Assembly (NCBI RefSeq): GCF_002159735.1
Contig: NZ_NFJF01000004.1
Coordinates: 124,001-188,000 of the forward strand
DNA from: Olsenella sp. An270
Lineage (GTDB): Bacteria > Actinomycetota > Coriobacteriia > Coriobacteriales > Atopobiaceae
Direction of reading: 5' to 3'
Length of the DNA stretch: 64,000 nt
How positions within the stretch are numbered: the stretch's first letter is position 1; every line of letters begins with the position of its first letter. A model generated the notes under the pieces. That model saw only the letters and a program-made list of their open reading frames with translations, was not told where the DNA came from and did no database searches. The position numbers and the translations under genes were made by a program. Shown in pieces: positions 8,913 through 16,357 of this stretch.

Positions 8913-10502
8913 ATGAGCGAGGCTACCCCCAGGCAGTTCGTGGCGGTTCTGGACTTTGGCGCCCAGTACGGGCAGCTGATCGCGCGTCGCGTGCGTGACC
9001 TGCACGTCTACTCCGAGATCGTCCCGTGCGACATCCCCGCCGACGAGCTCGCCGCCATGGGCCCCTCCGCGCTCATCCTCTCTGGCGGCCCGGCGAGCGT
9101 CTACGCCGAGGACGCGCCGACCGTCGACCCCGCGATCTTTGACCTGGGCCTGCCGGTCCTGGGCTTCTGCTACGGCCACCAGACCATGGCCGTGGCGCTG
9201 GGCGGCGAGGTCGCGCACTCCGAGGTGGGCGAGTACGGCCCGGCCACGATCACGCGCAGCGGCGAGTCCGCGCTGTTTGCGGGCACGCCCGAGGAGCAGA
9301 CCGTCTGGATGAGCCACCGCGACGCCGTGAGCCGCGTGCCCGAGGGCTTTGTCGTCACCTCCTCGACCGACGTGTGCCCCGTCGCATCCATGGAGTGCGC
9401 CGAGCGCAGGCTCTTCTCGACGCAGTTCCACCCGGAGGTGCGCCACACCGAGTACGGTCGCAAGCTGCTGGAGAACTTCCTCTTTGGCGTCTGCGGGCTC
9501 GACGCCACGTGGACCATGGACAACATCATCGACGAGAAGGTCGCGGAGATCCGCGCGCAGGTGGGCGACCGCAAGGTCATCCTGGGTCTCTCCGGCGGCG
9601 TTGACTCCTCCGTTGTGGCCGCGCTCGTGCACCGCGCGATCGGCGACCAGCTGACCTGCGTCTTCGTGAACCACGGGATGCTCCGCAAGGGTGAGCCCGA
9701 GATGGTCGAGGAGGTCTTCCGCGACCAGTTCCAGGTGCCGCTCGTGCACGTGCACGCTGAGCAGCGCTACGAGCGCCTGCTCGCCGGCGTCACCGAGCCG
9801 GAGGAGAAGCGCCGTCGCATTGGCTCCGAGTTCTGGAAGGTCTTCTTCGACGAGGCCCAGCGCATCGGCGGCGTGGAGATGCTCGCGCAGGGCACCATCT
9901 ACCCCGACATCATCGAGTCCGGTGCCCGCAAGACCGGCGGCAAGGCCTCCACGATCAAGAGCCACCACAACCTGATTCCGTTCCCCGAGGGTGTGCACTT
10001 TGACCTCATCGAGCCTCTCGACCACTTCTTCAAGGACGAGGTGCGCGAGCTGGGCGTGGCGCTCGGCCTGCCCGACCGCATGGTCTACCGCCAGCCGTTC
10101 CCGGGCCCGGGCCTGGCGATCCGCATCATCGGAGAGGTGACCTCCGAGAAGCTGGAGATCCTCAAGAACGCCGACGCCATCGTGCGCGAGGAGCTGGACG
10201 CCTACAACGAGCGTCTCTTCGAGGAGACGGGGGAGCGCAACTCCGAGCACAGCTGCTGGCAGTACTTCGCCGTGCTGCCCGACATCCGCTCCGTGGGCGT
10301 GATGGGCGACGAGCGCACCTACGCGCGCCCGGTGATCGTGCGCGCGGTGGAGTCGAGCGACGCGATGACCGCCGACTGGGCGAAGCTGCCCTACGACGTG
10401 CTGGGCAAGATCTCCAGCCGCATCGTGGCCGAGGTGCCGGGCGTGAACCGCGTGGTCTACGACGTCACGCCCAAGCCTCCCGCCACGATCGAGTGGGAGT
10501 AA
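8913..10502 (+). CDS. guaA: GMP synthase, glutamine-hydrolysing (full length)
   Basis: A 529-residue enzyme converting XMP, ATP and glutamine to GMP. It has a class I glutaminase domain with the nucleophile motif GFCYGHQ and the His/Glu part TQFHPEV, an ATP-pyrophosphatase domain with LSGGVDSSV, and the C-terminal dimerisation domain ending TIEWE. ATG 8913 follows AAAGAGGA; earlier in-frame codons lack a site. The length is typical (~520). A second gene at 22879 encodes only the ATP-pyrophosphatase and dimerisation part. The ~160 bp upstream holds AT-rich promoter-like sequence (TATAAA near 8870), but no guanine-riboswitch-like structure was recognised. Confidence 0.96.
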   Translation: MSEATPRQFVAVLDFGAQYGQLIARRVRDLHVYSEIVPCDIPADELAAMGPSALILSGGPASVYAEDAPTVDPAIFDLGLPVLGFCYGHQTMAVALGGEVAHSEVGEYGPATITRSGESALFAGTPEEQTVWMSHRDAVSRVPEGFVVTSSTDVCPVASMECAERRLFSTQFHPEVRHTEYGRKLLENFLFGVCGLDATWTMDNIIDEKVAEIRAQVGDRKVILGLSGGVDSSVVAALVHRAIGDQLTCVFVNHGMLRKGEPEMVEEVFRDQFQVPLVHVHAEQRYERLLAGVTEPEEKRRRIGSEFWKVFFDEAQRIGGVEMLAQGTIYPDIIESGARKTGGKASTIKSHHNLIPFPEGVHFDLIEPLDHFFKDEVRELGVALGLPDRMVYRQPFPGPGLAIRIIGEVTSEKLEILKNADAIVREELDAYNERLFEETGERNSEHSCWQYFAVLPDIRSVGVMGDERTYARPVIVRAVESSDAMTADWAKLPYDVLGKISSRIVAEVPGVNRVVYDVTPKPPATIEWE

Positions 10503-10535
10503 CTTCCACCTGATTTTCTCCAGCTTTGGCTTTTT

Positions 10536-10577
10536 TACGGCCTTATTTTCGCCATATTATGCGAAAATAAGGCCGTA
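10536..10577 (+). promoter_or_regulatory. Perfect 17-bp palindrome between guaA and the AAA ATPase
   Basis: TACGGCCTTATTTTCGC (10536-10552) is exactly complementary to the arm at 10561-10577, around the 8-nt loop CATATTAT. It sits 34 bp after guaA and 20 bp before the ATPase start. It could be a guaA terminator stem, an operator for the ATPase gene, or both. The AT-rich centre resembles a -10 element. Confidence 0.7.
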
Positions 10578-10597
10578 GCCTATTTTGGAGGGACTGC

Positions 10598-11899
10598 ATG
10601 GAACGCTTCCTTACGGACGAGCTCATCGCTTGGAAGACCAAGCCTCGCCGCAAGCCTCTTATTCTCAACGGCGCGCGTCAGGTTGGTAAAACATGGCTGC
10701 TCAAGGAGTTTGGTAGGACGCAGTTCGAGAACGTTGCGTACGTGAATCTCGACGACAATCCTCAAATGTGCGAGCAGTTCGAGCTGGGCTACGACATCCC
10801 CCGCATCGTCTCGGCCATCCAGTTCGAGACGGGGCAGGTCGTGTCCGAGGGAGGCACCCTCATCGTCCTCGACGAGATCCAGGCATGCCCAAAGGCGCTC
10901 ACCTCCCTCAAGTACTTCTGCGAGGATGCGCCCGGGTACGCGGTGGCTGCGGCCGGCTCGCTGCTGGGCATCACTGTGCACGAGGGCAGCGGGTACCCCG
11001 TCGGGAAGGTGAACACGCTCGACCTCCATCCCCTCAGCTTTAGGGAGTTTCTCGTCGCGACGGGGAATCGGGCGCTCTGCGACCTCATCGACACGGGTGG
11101 CGCGAGCCTCATCAACGGCTTCTCAAGCAAACTCGTTCCGCTCCTTCGCCAGTACTACTACGTCGGGGGCATGCCCGAGGCGGTGAGCGCCTTTCTTGAG
11201 CGAGGTCTCTTGGAGGATGCGCGCGAGGTGCAGCTCGATATTCTGCGCGGTTACGAGCGCGACATCTCGAAGCACCTCGGTAGGGTCGAGACTGAGTACG
11301 CGCTCGCCGCGTGGCGGTCGATCCCGTCCCATCTCGGTCGAGAAAACAAAAAGTTCGTGTTCAGCCACATCGCGCAGGGGGCGCGGGCACGGAACTACCA
11401 GGCGGGGATCACGTGGCTCACGCAGGCTGGCATCACGACCCTCGTCCGCAGGATCTCGAAGCCCGGTATCCCCCTGGCTCCCTACGCCGACGACGCGGCG
11501 TTCAAGCTCTTTCTGGTGGACGTCGGCCTGCTGGGCGCGATGGCGGGGCTCGACAGGGAGACGGTCGTCGGGGGCAGCGATATCTTCGAGGAGTTCAAGG
11601 GCTCCCTCACCGAGCAGTACGTCTGCCAGCAGCTTGTCTCCGATTGCGGGCTCACACCGTATTACTGGTCCGCTGAAAACTCTTCGGGAGAGATTGACTT
11701 TCTTGTGCAGAAGGCGAATGGAGTGTATGCCATAGAGGTAAAGGCTGAAGAAAACCTGCGTGCCAAGAGTCTGCGAGCATTCAAGGAATCCCATCCGGAG
11801 ATTAATTCCGTTCGCTTTAGCCTGTCTGGCTATCGTGAGCAGGACTGGATGAGGAACGTCCCACTGTACGCGATGTCGAACATGGGACTGTGGGGATAG
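10598..11899 (+). CDS. AAA ATPase with C-terminal DUF4143
   Basis: A 433-residue STAND-like/AAA_14 P-loop ATPase: Walker A NGARQVGKTW near residue 24, Walker B TLIVLDEIQ near 90, and a sensor-1 region AAAGSLLG. The C-terminal half (DUF4143) carries a restriction-endonuclease-like motif, GEIDFLVQ...IEVKAEE, near residues 365-390. These proteins are widespread, often horizontally acquired, and of unsettled function. ATG 10598 follows TTGGAGGG. Only 38 bp separate it from the ApeA-like gene, so the two are probably co-transcribed. Confidence 0.8.
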   Translation: MERFLTDELIAWKTKPRRKPLILNGARQVGKTWLLKEFGRTQFENVAYVNLDDNPQMCEQFELGYDIPRIVSAIQFETGQVVSEGGTLIVLDEIQACPKALTSLKYFCEDAPGYAVAAAGSLLGITVHEGSGYPVGKVNTLDLHPLSFREFLVATGNRALCDLIDTGGASLINGFSSKLVPLLRQYYYVGGMPEAVSAFLERGLLEDAREVQLDILRGYERDISKHLGRVETEYALAAWRSIPSHLGRENKKFVFSHIAQGARARNYQAGITWLTQAGITTLVRRISKPGIPLAPYADDAAFKLFLVDVGLLGAMAGLDRETVVGGSDIFEEFKGSLTEQYVCQQLVSDCGLTPYYWSAENSSGEIDFLVQKANGVYAIEVKAEENLRAKSLRAFKESHPEINSVRFSLSGYREQDWMRNVPLYAMSNMGLWG

Positions 11900-11937
11900 G
11901 TCGAGAGAGCCTTCGTTGATTGACTGGAGGACATGCT

Positions 11938-13446
11938 ATGCTTCCTTCAAGTTTTACCCAGGGAGTATGGGGAAAGAGCTGGGAAGAGGCGCGTGGGGAC
12001 AACGCGGTTCAAGGGACGGCAAACCTTGGCGACGAGGGTGTTGTTCTCGACATCCCCTGCGGAAAGCTGTTCGGTTCCCCAAGCGTTGTCATAAACGGTG
12101 AAAAAGAGCTCTCTGCTGCGGAGTACTTATACGGGTTCTCTCAAGACGGGTATGCGTTGGTGCTTGGAAACGCTGCGTACAGTGGCGGTGAAACGCGCTA
12201 TCCGGGCATGGTCCATCAGGCCATCCGTGCAGATTATCTTATGGCAGCAAAGGGATGCCGTGAATTCGACCCGTCTAGCGTAATTAAAAGGACGGATATC
12301 GAGGTAAGGAATCTGGCTGACTGGTACGGGAAATCAGCTTATTGCATGACTTTTGAGTCTGATGATCAAGATAATATGCGCTTCAGAGCGCTCGAATATA
12401 AAAAAGAAAATGACGAGGCCACGGTCTTGCTAGAGAGTGGGCAATGCAGTATTACGCTGTTCAGCAAGTACATCATTCCCGGGATGAATGTAAACGAGAT
12501 GACTTTTCGTCACCAGTGCTGTTTGAGAGTATGTTTCTCGGCCGGAAAGGCTCTCGAGGAGGCTCGTGATTTCGCTGTCAAACTGTCAAAGTTCCTTAGC
12601 TTGTGCATGGGCTTTCATGCAGCCATCCAAAGGCTCACTTTGTATTTTGATGGTGAAGAGAGCGCAATTCAATACTACGCACCATTGATCGATTCTCCCG
12701 CCCCGTCAAAAAATGCTATACGTGCGATGCCATTCCCTTATCGCGCACTAGAAAGAGAAATCGGCAACTATCTTTCTAGCTGGTTCGACTATGGCATCGA
12801 AAGGAGAGACAAGGAAGACTACCCGCTTCTTAAACGTGCCGGCGACTTAATTGTTTCAATACTTACCTATGACTGGAAAATGCCAGTTGAGTTGCAGTGC
12901 GTGTCCGCATCTCAGGCTTTGGAAGCGATTTCAAGATACAGAGCCGACCTACAATCTTGGCCAAAAGCTGAGTTGAAGCAAAATCGAAAAGAGCTCTTGA
13001 AGCGAATCGAAGGAATGCCAGAAGAATTTGTGGCATGGATCCAGTCTCGAATAGGGCAGAATTCAAAAGGCGCAAAGCGTCTGATAAATGAACTTATGGA
13101 CAGACATAAGGATGCTGTCGGGTGGCTTGTCCCTGATATAGATAAGTTTGTGTCTGAACAACAGGCTGCTCGAAATACATACTCGCATGGGTCTGCGGCC
13201 GCCGCGGTCGATCCATCTTATTTATATCGGCTAACGATGGGGACCGCATTGCTTTGCTATGTCATACTATGGCAACTGCTTGGCATGTGCCCAACACAAA
13301 TCAGGTGTGAGCTTGAGCGTTCTCATTTTAAATCATGGGTGATAGATTGGCTAAACGTGCAATATCAAAGCCAGGATTTGGTTGATGCGTCGGAATGTGA
13401 TGAAGACGGTGACTCAGGTTGCTCCGGAAGAGCGCCTGACATCTGA
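11938..13446 (+). CDS. ApeA-like HEPN-domain protein (candidate anti-phage factor)
   Basis: A 502-residue protein. The N-terminal ~320 residues resemble the ApeA N-terminal region: an opening GVWG motif, a VQGTANLGDEGVVLDIP beta segment, then mixed alpha/beta. The C-terminal part is helical with an RNTYSH motif at residues 412-417, matching the RNxxxH (Rx4H) active site of HEPN ribonucleases. ApeA proteins act as abortive-infection RNases, so an anti-phage role is inferred. Base composition is clearly lower in GC than the surroundings, with many AT-ending codons, which suggests horizontal transfer. ATG 11938 is chosen because TGGAGGA lies ~6 nt upstream; a TTG at 11920 would add six residues. 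It overlaps no neighbour and follows the DUF4143 ATPase. Confidence 0.55.
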   Translation: MLPSSFTQGVWGKSWEEARGDNAVQGTANLGDEGVVLDIPCGKLFGSPSVVINGEKELSAAEYLYGFSQDGYALVLGNAAYSGGETRYPGMVHQAIRADYLMAAKGCREFDPSSVIKRTDIEVRNLADWYGKSAYCMTFESDDQDNMRFRALEYKKENDEATVLLESGQCSITLFSKYIIPGMNVNEMTFRHQCCLRVCFSAGKALEEARDFAVKLSKFLSLCMGFHAAIQRLTLYFDGEESAIQYYAPLIDSPAPSKNAIRAMPFPYRALEREIGNYLSSWFDYGIERRDKEDYPLLKRAGDLIVSILTYDWKMPVELQCVSASQALEAISRYRADLQSWPKAELKQNRKELLKRIEGMPEEFVAWIQSRIGQNSKGAKRLINELMDRHKDAVGWLVPDIDKFVSEQQAARNTYSHGSAAAAVDPSYLYRLTMGTALLCYVILWQLLGMCPTQIRCELERSHFKSWVIDWLNVQYQSQDLVDASECDEDGDSGCSGRAPDI

Positions 13447-13532
13447 TGCTAGTCTGGAATAGTTGAGTTCATTATTGAGTTTATCCGAGGGCTCGACATT
13501 CGTGCCATTTCGGCGATGAGTGAGACAACGAC

Positions 13533-13622
13533 GCACCACGTAGACGAGAGGTCATGGGAATGCACGATCTGATTACTGAGTGGGAGTAAGAATTTGGGCA
13601 GTTATGGGGGTATAAGACGTTA
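13533..13622 (+). repeat. ~90-bp direct repeat, copy 1
   Basis: This stretch, starting GCACCACGTAGACGA, is repeated with roughly 80% identity at 15238-15327. Both copies can encode the short ending MHDLITEWE-stop. Here the frame is closed 4 codons upstream of the repeat, so it reads as the 3' relic of a small gene. The repeat lies just upstream of the second DUF4143 ATPase. The rest of the 13447-13692 gap is AT-rich promoter-like DNA. Confidence 0.7.
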
Positions 13623-13660
13623 GTCTTGATAAAAATACCCCAATAAATATGATATTTGCT

Positions 13661-13694
13661 ATACTGGCCTCAGTCGGGAGATTGGGGCCAGTAT
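13661..13694 (+). promoter_or_regulatory. Inverted repeat spanning the RBS and start codon
   Basis: ATACTGGCC (13661-13669) pairs perfectly with GGCCAGTAT (13686-13694). The right arm contains the first two bases of the ATG at 13693 and the loop holds the CGGGAG ribosome-binding site. A TATACT -10-like hexamer overlaps the left arm. It could be an operator or an RNA hairpin that hides the start codon. Confidence 0.55.
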
Positions 13695-14961
13695 GCGTCT
13701 GTTCGAGCGCGAGGACTACCTCGAGAAGATCCGCGGGTTCTACCACGACGACGGCGTGATCAAAGTGCTCACCGGCGTCCGCCGGTGCGGCAAGTCATGC
13801 CTCATGCAGACCATAGCCGAGGAGCTCAGGGCTGAGGGCATTGAGGGGGACCACATCATCTACCTCGACCTCGACCGGTACGGCTTCCGCTCGGTGAAGA
13901 CGCCCGACCAGCTCGAGGCGCTGATCGAGCCCGCGCTCAAGATCGGTGGCATGAAGTACCTCTTCATCGACGAGGTCCAGAACGTCGAGGGGTTCGAGGG
14001 GGTCGTGAACGAGTTCCGCGCCGAGGGCGGATTCTCCATCTTCATCACCGGCTCGAACTCCTACCTGCTCTCCGGCGAGCTTGCCACCAAGCTGACGGGG
14101 CGCTACGTCGAGTTCGAGGTGCAGACGCTCAGCTTCAAGGAGTACCGCGAGATGAAGCGCTTCCTCGGGCAGGCGGTCGACCCCAACCCCGTGGCCGAGC
14201 TCGACCGCTACATCCTCGAGGGGGGCTTCCCCAAGGCGCTCGACTACCCCAGGATGGCCGACAAGCGCGCCTACGTGAGCTCCGTCATCAGGGAGATTTT
14301 CGAGAAGGACATCCGCCGGCGCGTGAAGGTGAAGAACGCCTCGGTCTTCAACCAGGTGCGCGACTACGTCATCAACAACTTCGGGGCGACGACCTCGCTC
14401 ACGAACATCCTCTCGGACCTCGAGCGTCAGGGCGTGCGCATCAAGCGCGAGACGCTCAACCGCTACCTCCAGATACTCGAGGATGCCAAGATCATCAGCA
14501 GGTGCACGCGCTTCGACATGAAGTCGCGCAAGTCGCTTCGGGGCGAGCAGAAGTACTACCTCGCCGACTTGAGTTTCTATTTTGCGCTCAACACCGACAA
14601 TCGTATCAACTACGGGCCCGTACTCGAGAACATCGTCTATAGCTACGCACGGAGCCTGGGCTACGAGGTGAGCGTGGGGCGCATCGGCAAGCTCGAGTGC
14701 GACTTCGTCATGCGCTCGCCCGAGATGGGGTACGCCTACGTGCAGGTGGCGATGACCATCATGGGTGGCCGGAAGACCGAGGACCGCGAGTACCGCCCGC
14801 TCGAACAGATTCGTGACAACTGGCCCAAGTTCGTCATCACGCGTAGCGACCCCATCCAGCACCGTAGCGGCATCGTGCACGAAAACGTGACGGAGCTGAT
14901 CGGGGAGGGACGGACGTTCGGGTTGGCGCAACCGAGCGTTTCAGCGGGGGCAGATTACTAG
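13693..14961 (+). CDS. AAA ATPase with C-terminal DUF4143, second copy
   Basis: A 422-residue P-loop ATPase of the same broad family as the gene at 10598 but diverged: Walker A TGVRRCGKS near residue 28, Walker B KYLFIDEVQN near 92, sensor-1 FITGSNSYLL, and a C-terminal nuclease-like motif ECDFVMRS...YVQVA near residues 335-350. Base composition is GC-rich like the core genome, unlike the ApeA-like gene before it. The start overlaps an inverted repeat. It is bracketed by ~90-bp direct repeats, and its last ~45 bp are echoed at ~15324-15371. Function is unknown; members of the family recur in defence and accessory islands. Confidence 0.8.
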   Translation: MRLFEREDYLEKIRGFYHDDGVIKVLTGVRRCGKSCLMQTIAEELRAEGIEGDHIIYLDLDRYGFRSVKTPDQLEALIEPALKIGGMKYLFIDEVQNVEGFEGVVNEFRAEGGFSIFITGSNSYLLSGELATKLTGRYVEFEVQTLSFKEYREMKRFLGQAVDPNPVAELDRYILEGGFPKALDYPRMADKRAYVSSVIREIFEKDIRRRVKVKNASVFNQVRDYVINNFGATTSLTNILSDLERQGVRIKRETLNRYLQILEDAKIISRCTRFDMKSRKSLRGEQKYYLADLSFYFALNTDNRINYGPVLENIVYSYARSLGYEVSVGRIGKLECDFVMRSPEMGYAYVQVAMTIMGGRKTEDREYRPLEQIRDNWPKFVITRSDPIQHRSGIVHENVTELIGEGRTFGLAQPSVSAGADY

Positions 14962-15046
14962 GAAGTTATTCTTACCTACTCGGACCTGCTTTTGCCTACT
15001 CTGCCTTTCAGATCGAGTAGGAAAAGCTCCTGGATGCCGCAAAAAT

Positions 15047-15112
15047 GCGGTCGAGGGCGCAGGCGCCCGCGACCGCTAAAAGCCCAGAGGCTTTTCACAA
15101 TAAAATTATTGT
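15047..15112 (+). terminator. Triple hairpin downstream of the ATPase
   Basis: Three adjacent stems: a 14-bp stem with one mismatch (15047-15060 with 15063-15076), AAAAGCC (15078-15084) with GGCTTTT (15089-15095), and ACAATAA (15097-15103) with TTATTGT (15106-15112). The second ends in a short T-run and fits a rho-independent terminator. The cluster may also be a structured RNA end. Confidence 0.6.
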
Positions 15113-15159
15113 ATCACGCCGATTGACACGTCACTCGGTGGTCCCAACTCCGCAAGACA

Positions 15160-15294
15160 ATGAGAAGAAGCGGCTCTGTTGAGTTCAACTCAGGTATCCG
15201 AAAACTGCTTGATTCCGGTAAATGGGAAGACTGTGGTGCACCACGTAGACGAAAGGCTGCGGAAATGCACGATTTGATTACTGAATGGGAGTAG
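15160..15294 (+). pseudogene. Small ORF or remnant, 44 aa, antitoxin-sized
   Basis: ATG 15160 opens a 44-residue frame ending APRRRKAAEMHDLITEWE. It has no clear ribosome-binding site. The 3' 57 bp are shared with the relic at 13533-13589, where the upstream frame is broken. No family was recognised. It may be an expressed small protein, but the duplicated and decayed context favours a remnant. Confidence 0.35.
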
Positions 15295-15371
15295 GAAGTT
15301 TGCTAGGTATAGGGGTATAAATCGTTGATCGGGGAGGGGTGGGCGTTTGGTTTGGGATAACGCCGGTTGAG
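15238..15371 (+). repeat. Direct repeat copy 2 joined to a relic of the ATPase 3' end
   Basis: Positions 15238-15327 match 13533-13622. They run straight into ~45 bp (15324-15371, beginning GATCGGGGAGGGG) resembling the last codons of the ATPase gene (14899-14940). The simplest reading is a second copy of the ATPase unit reduced by internal deletion to its upstream region plus its tail. No intact gene lies in 14962-15409. Confidence 0.5.
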
Positions 15372-15409
15372 GGGGGAGAGCCGGCGAGCCTCTGAACGGG
15401 CGAGAGGCC

Positions 15410-16186
15410 TCAGGCCGAGACGAACCTGTGGCGCAGCTCGGCGCGTGCGGCGTCGTCGACGCCGAGGGCGTTCGCGAGGTAGCCGTCGAGCGAGCCGTAC
15501 GCCCCATCGATCGCGTCGAGCGCCGCATGGAGGTAGTGCGCGTCGACGCCCCCGACGTCAAACATGTTCCGGGCGCTCCCCTTGGCCTCGATCAGCTCGT
15601 TGGTGGCGAGATAGTCCCGCTCGACGAGGTCGCGGGGGACGCCGAGCGCCGTCTCCACCAGGACGGAGGCCATCCCGCAGCGGTCCTTGCCGGCGGAGCA
15701 GTGCCAGAGCGCTGCTCCCTCCTCGAGCTCGAGGAGCTCCCGGAAGAAGCCTCGGTAAGCGGCGACGCCGTCCTCGCCGAGCACGAAGCGCGGGTAGAGG
15801 TCGGCAAACAGCCCCGCGACGTCGAGCTCGCCGCTCGCGAGCTTCTCGCCCAGCGCCGTCATGGCCTCCCGGGCGTCAGCCCCGCCGGGCGCGCGGAACA
15901 CGGGCAGGCGGACGAGACGTGCGTCCGGCATGGAGTCCATGGGGTCGGGCCAGCGCGCGGCCTCCTCGTCGGTGCGCAGGTCGATGACGAGGCGCACGTC
16001 GTATGCGTTGCGAAGGACGTCGAGGTCCCCGGGCGTCGCCGAGGCGAGTGATCCGGAGCGCAGCAGGCGACGCGGGAGGACGTGGCCCGCCTCTGCGGGC
16101 AGCCCTCCCAGGTCGCGGGTGTTGTGCAGCCCGTCGAGGGCAACCTTCCCGTACGTCATGCGGTATGGCTCGAGGACATCTGTCAT
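15410..16186 (-). CDS. Tyrosine-protein phosphatase (Y_phosphatase3 type)
   Basis: A 258-residue soluble enzyme with NTRDLGGLP near residue 22, the RTDEEAARWPDP region, and the catalytic P-loop HCSAGKDRCGM (Cx5R) near residue 160. It lacks secretion signals. Members dephosphorylate phosphotyrosine, phosphoinositides or nucleotides; the substrate here is unknown. ATG 16186 is preceded on its strand by GGGGAG. A TATAGT -10-like hexamer lies upstream on the same strand near 16215-16220. It is divergent from the large AAA-protease gene. Confidence 0.85.
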   Translation of the reverse strand: MTDVLEPYRMTYGKVALDGLHNTRDLGGLPAEAGHVLPRRLLRSGSLASATPGDLDVLRNAYDVRLVIDLRTDEEAARWPDPMDSMPDARLVRLPVFRAPGGADAREAMTALGEKLASGELDVAGLFADLYPRFVLGEDGVAAYRGFFRELLELEEGAALWHCSAGKDRCGMASVLVETALGVPRDLVERDYLATNELIEAKGSARNMFDVGGVDAHYLHAALDAIDGAYGSLDGYLANALGVDDAARAELRHRFVSA

Positions 16187-16357
16187 GCGGCTCCCCTGTT
16201 CGATGCTCGCGATGCTGAGGGTACTATACCCAGCGACCGCTCGTCGTCGCGCCAGACGTGCTCGCTGCTAGGGCCCGGGAGGCCCGCGCGGCCTGTGATA
16301 TAGTTAAAAAGTCGCTGTTCACAGGCGCGTTGCCCCGTCCATGGGAGGGTGCGAGTC

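Noticed and set aside
13447-13590. Intact small gene upstream of the second ATPase
   Set aside because: The frame that shares MHDLITEWE with 15160-15294 is closed by TGA at 13521, leaving only a short relic.
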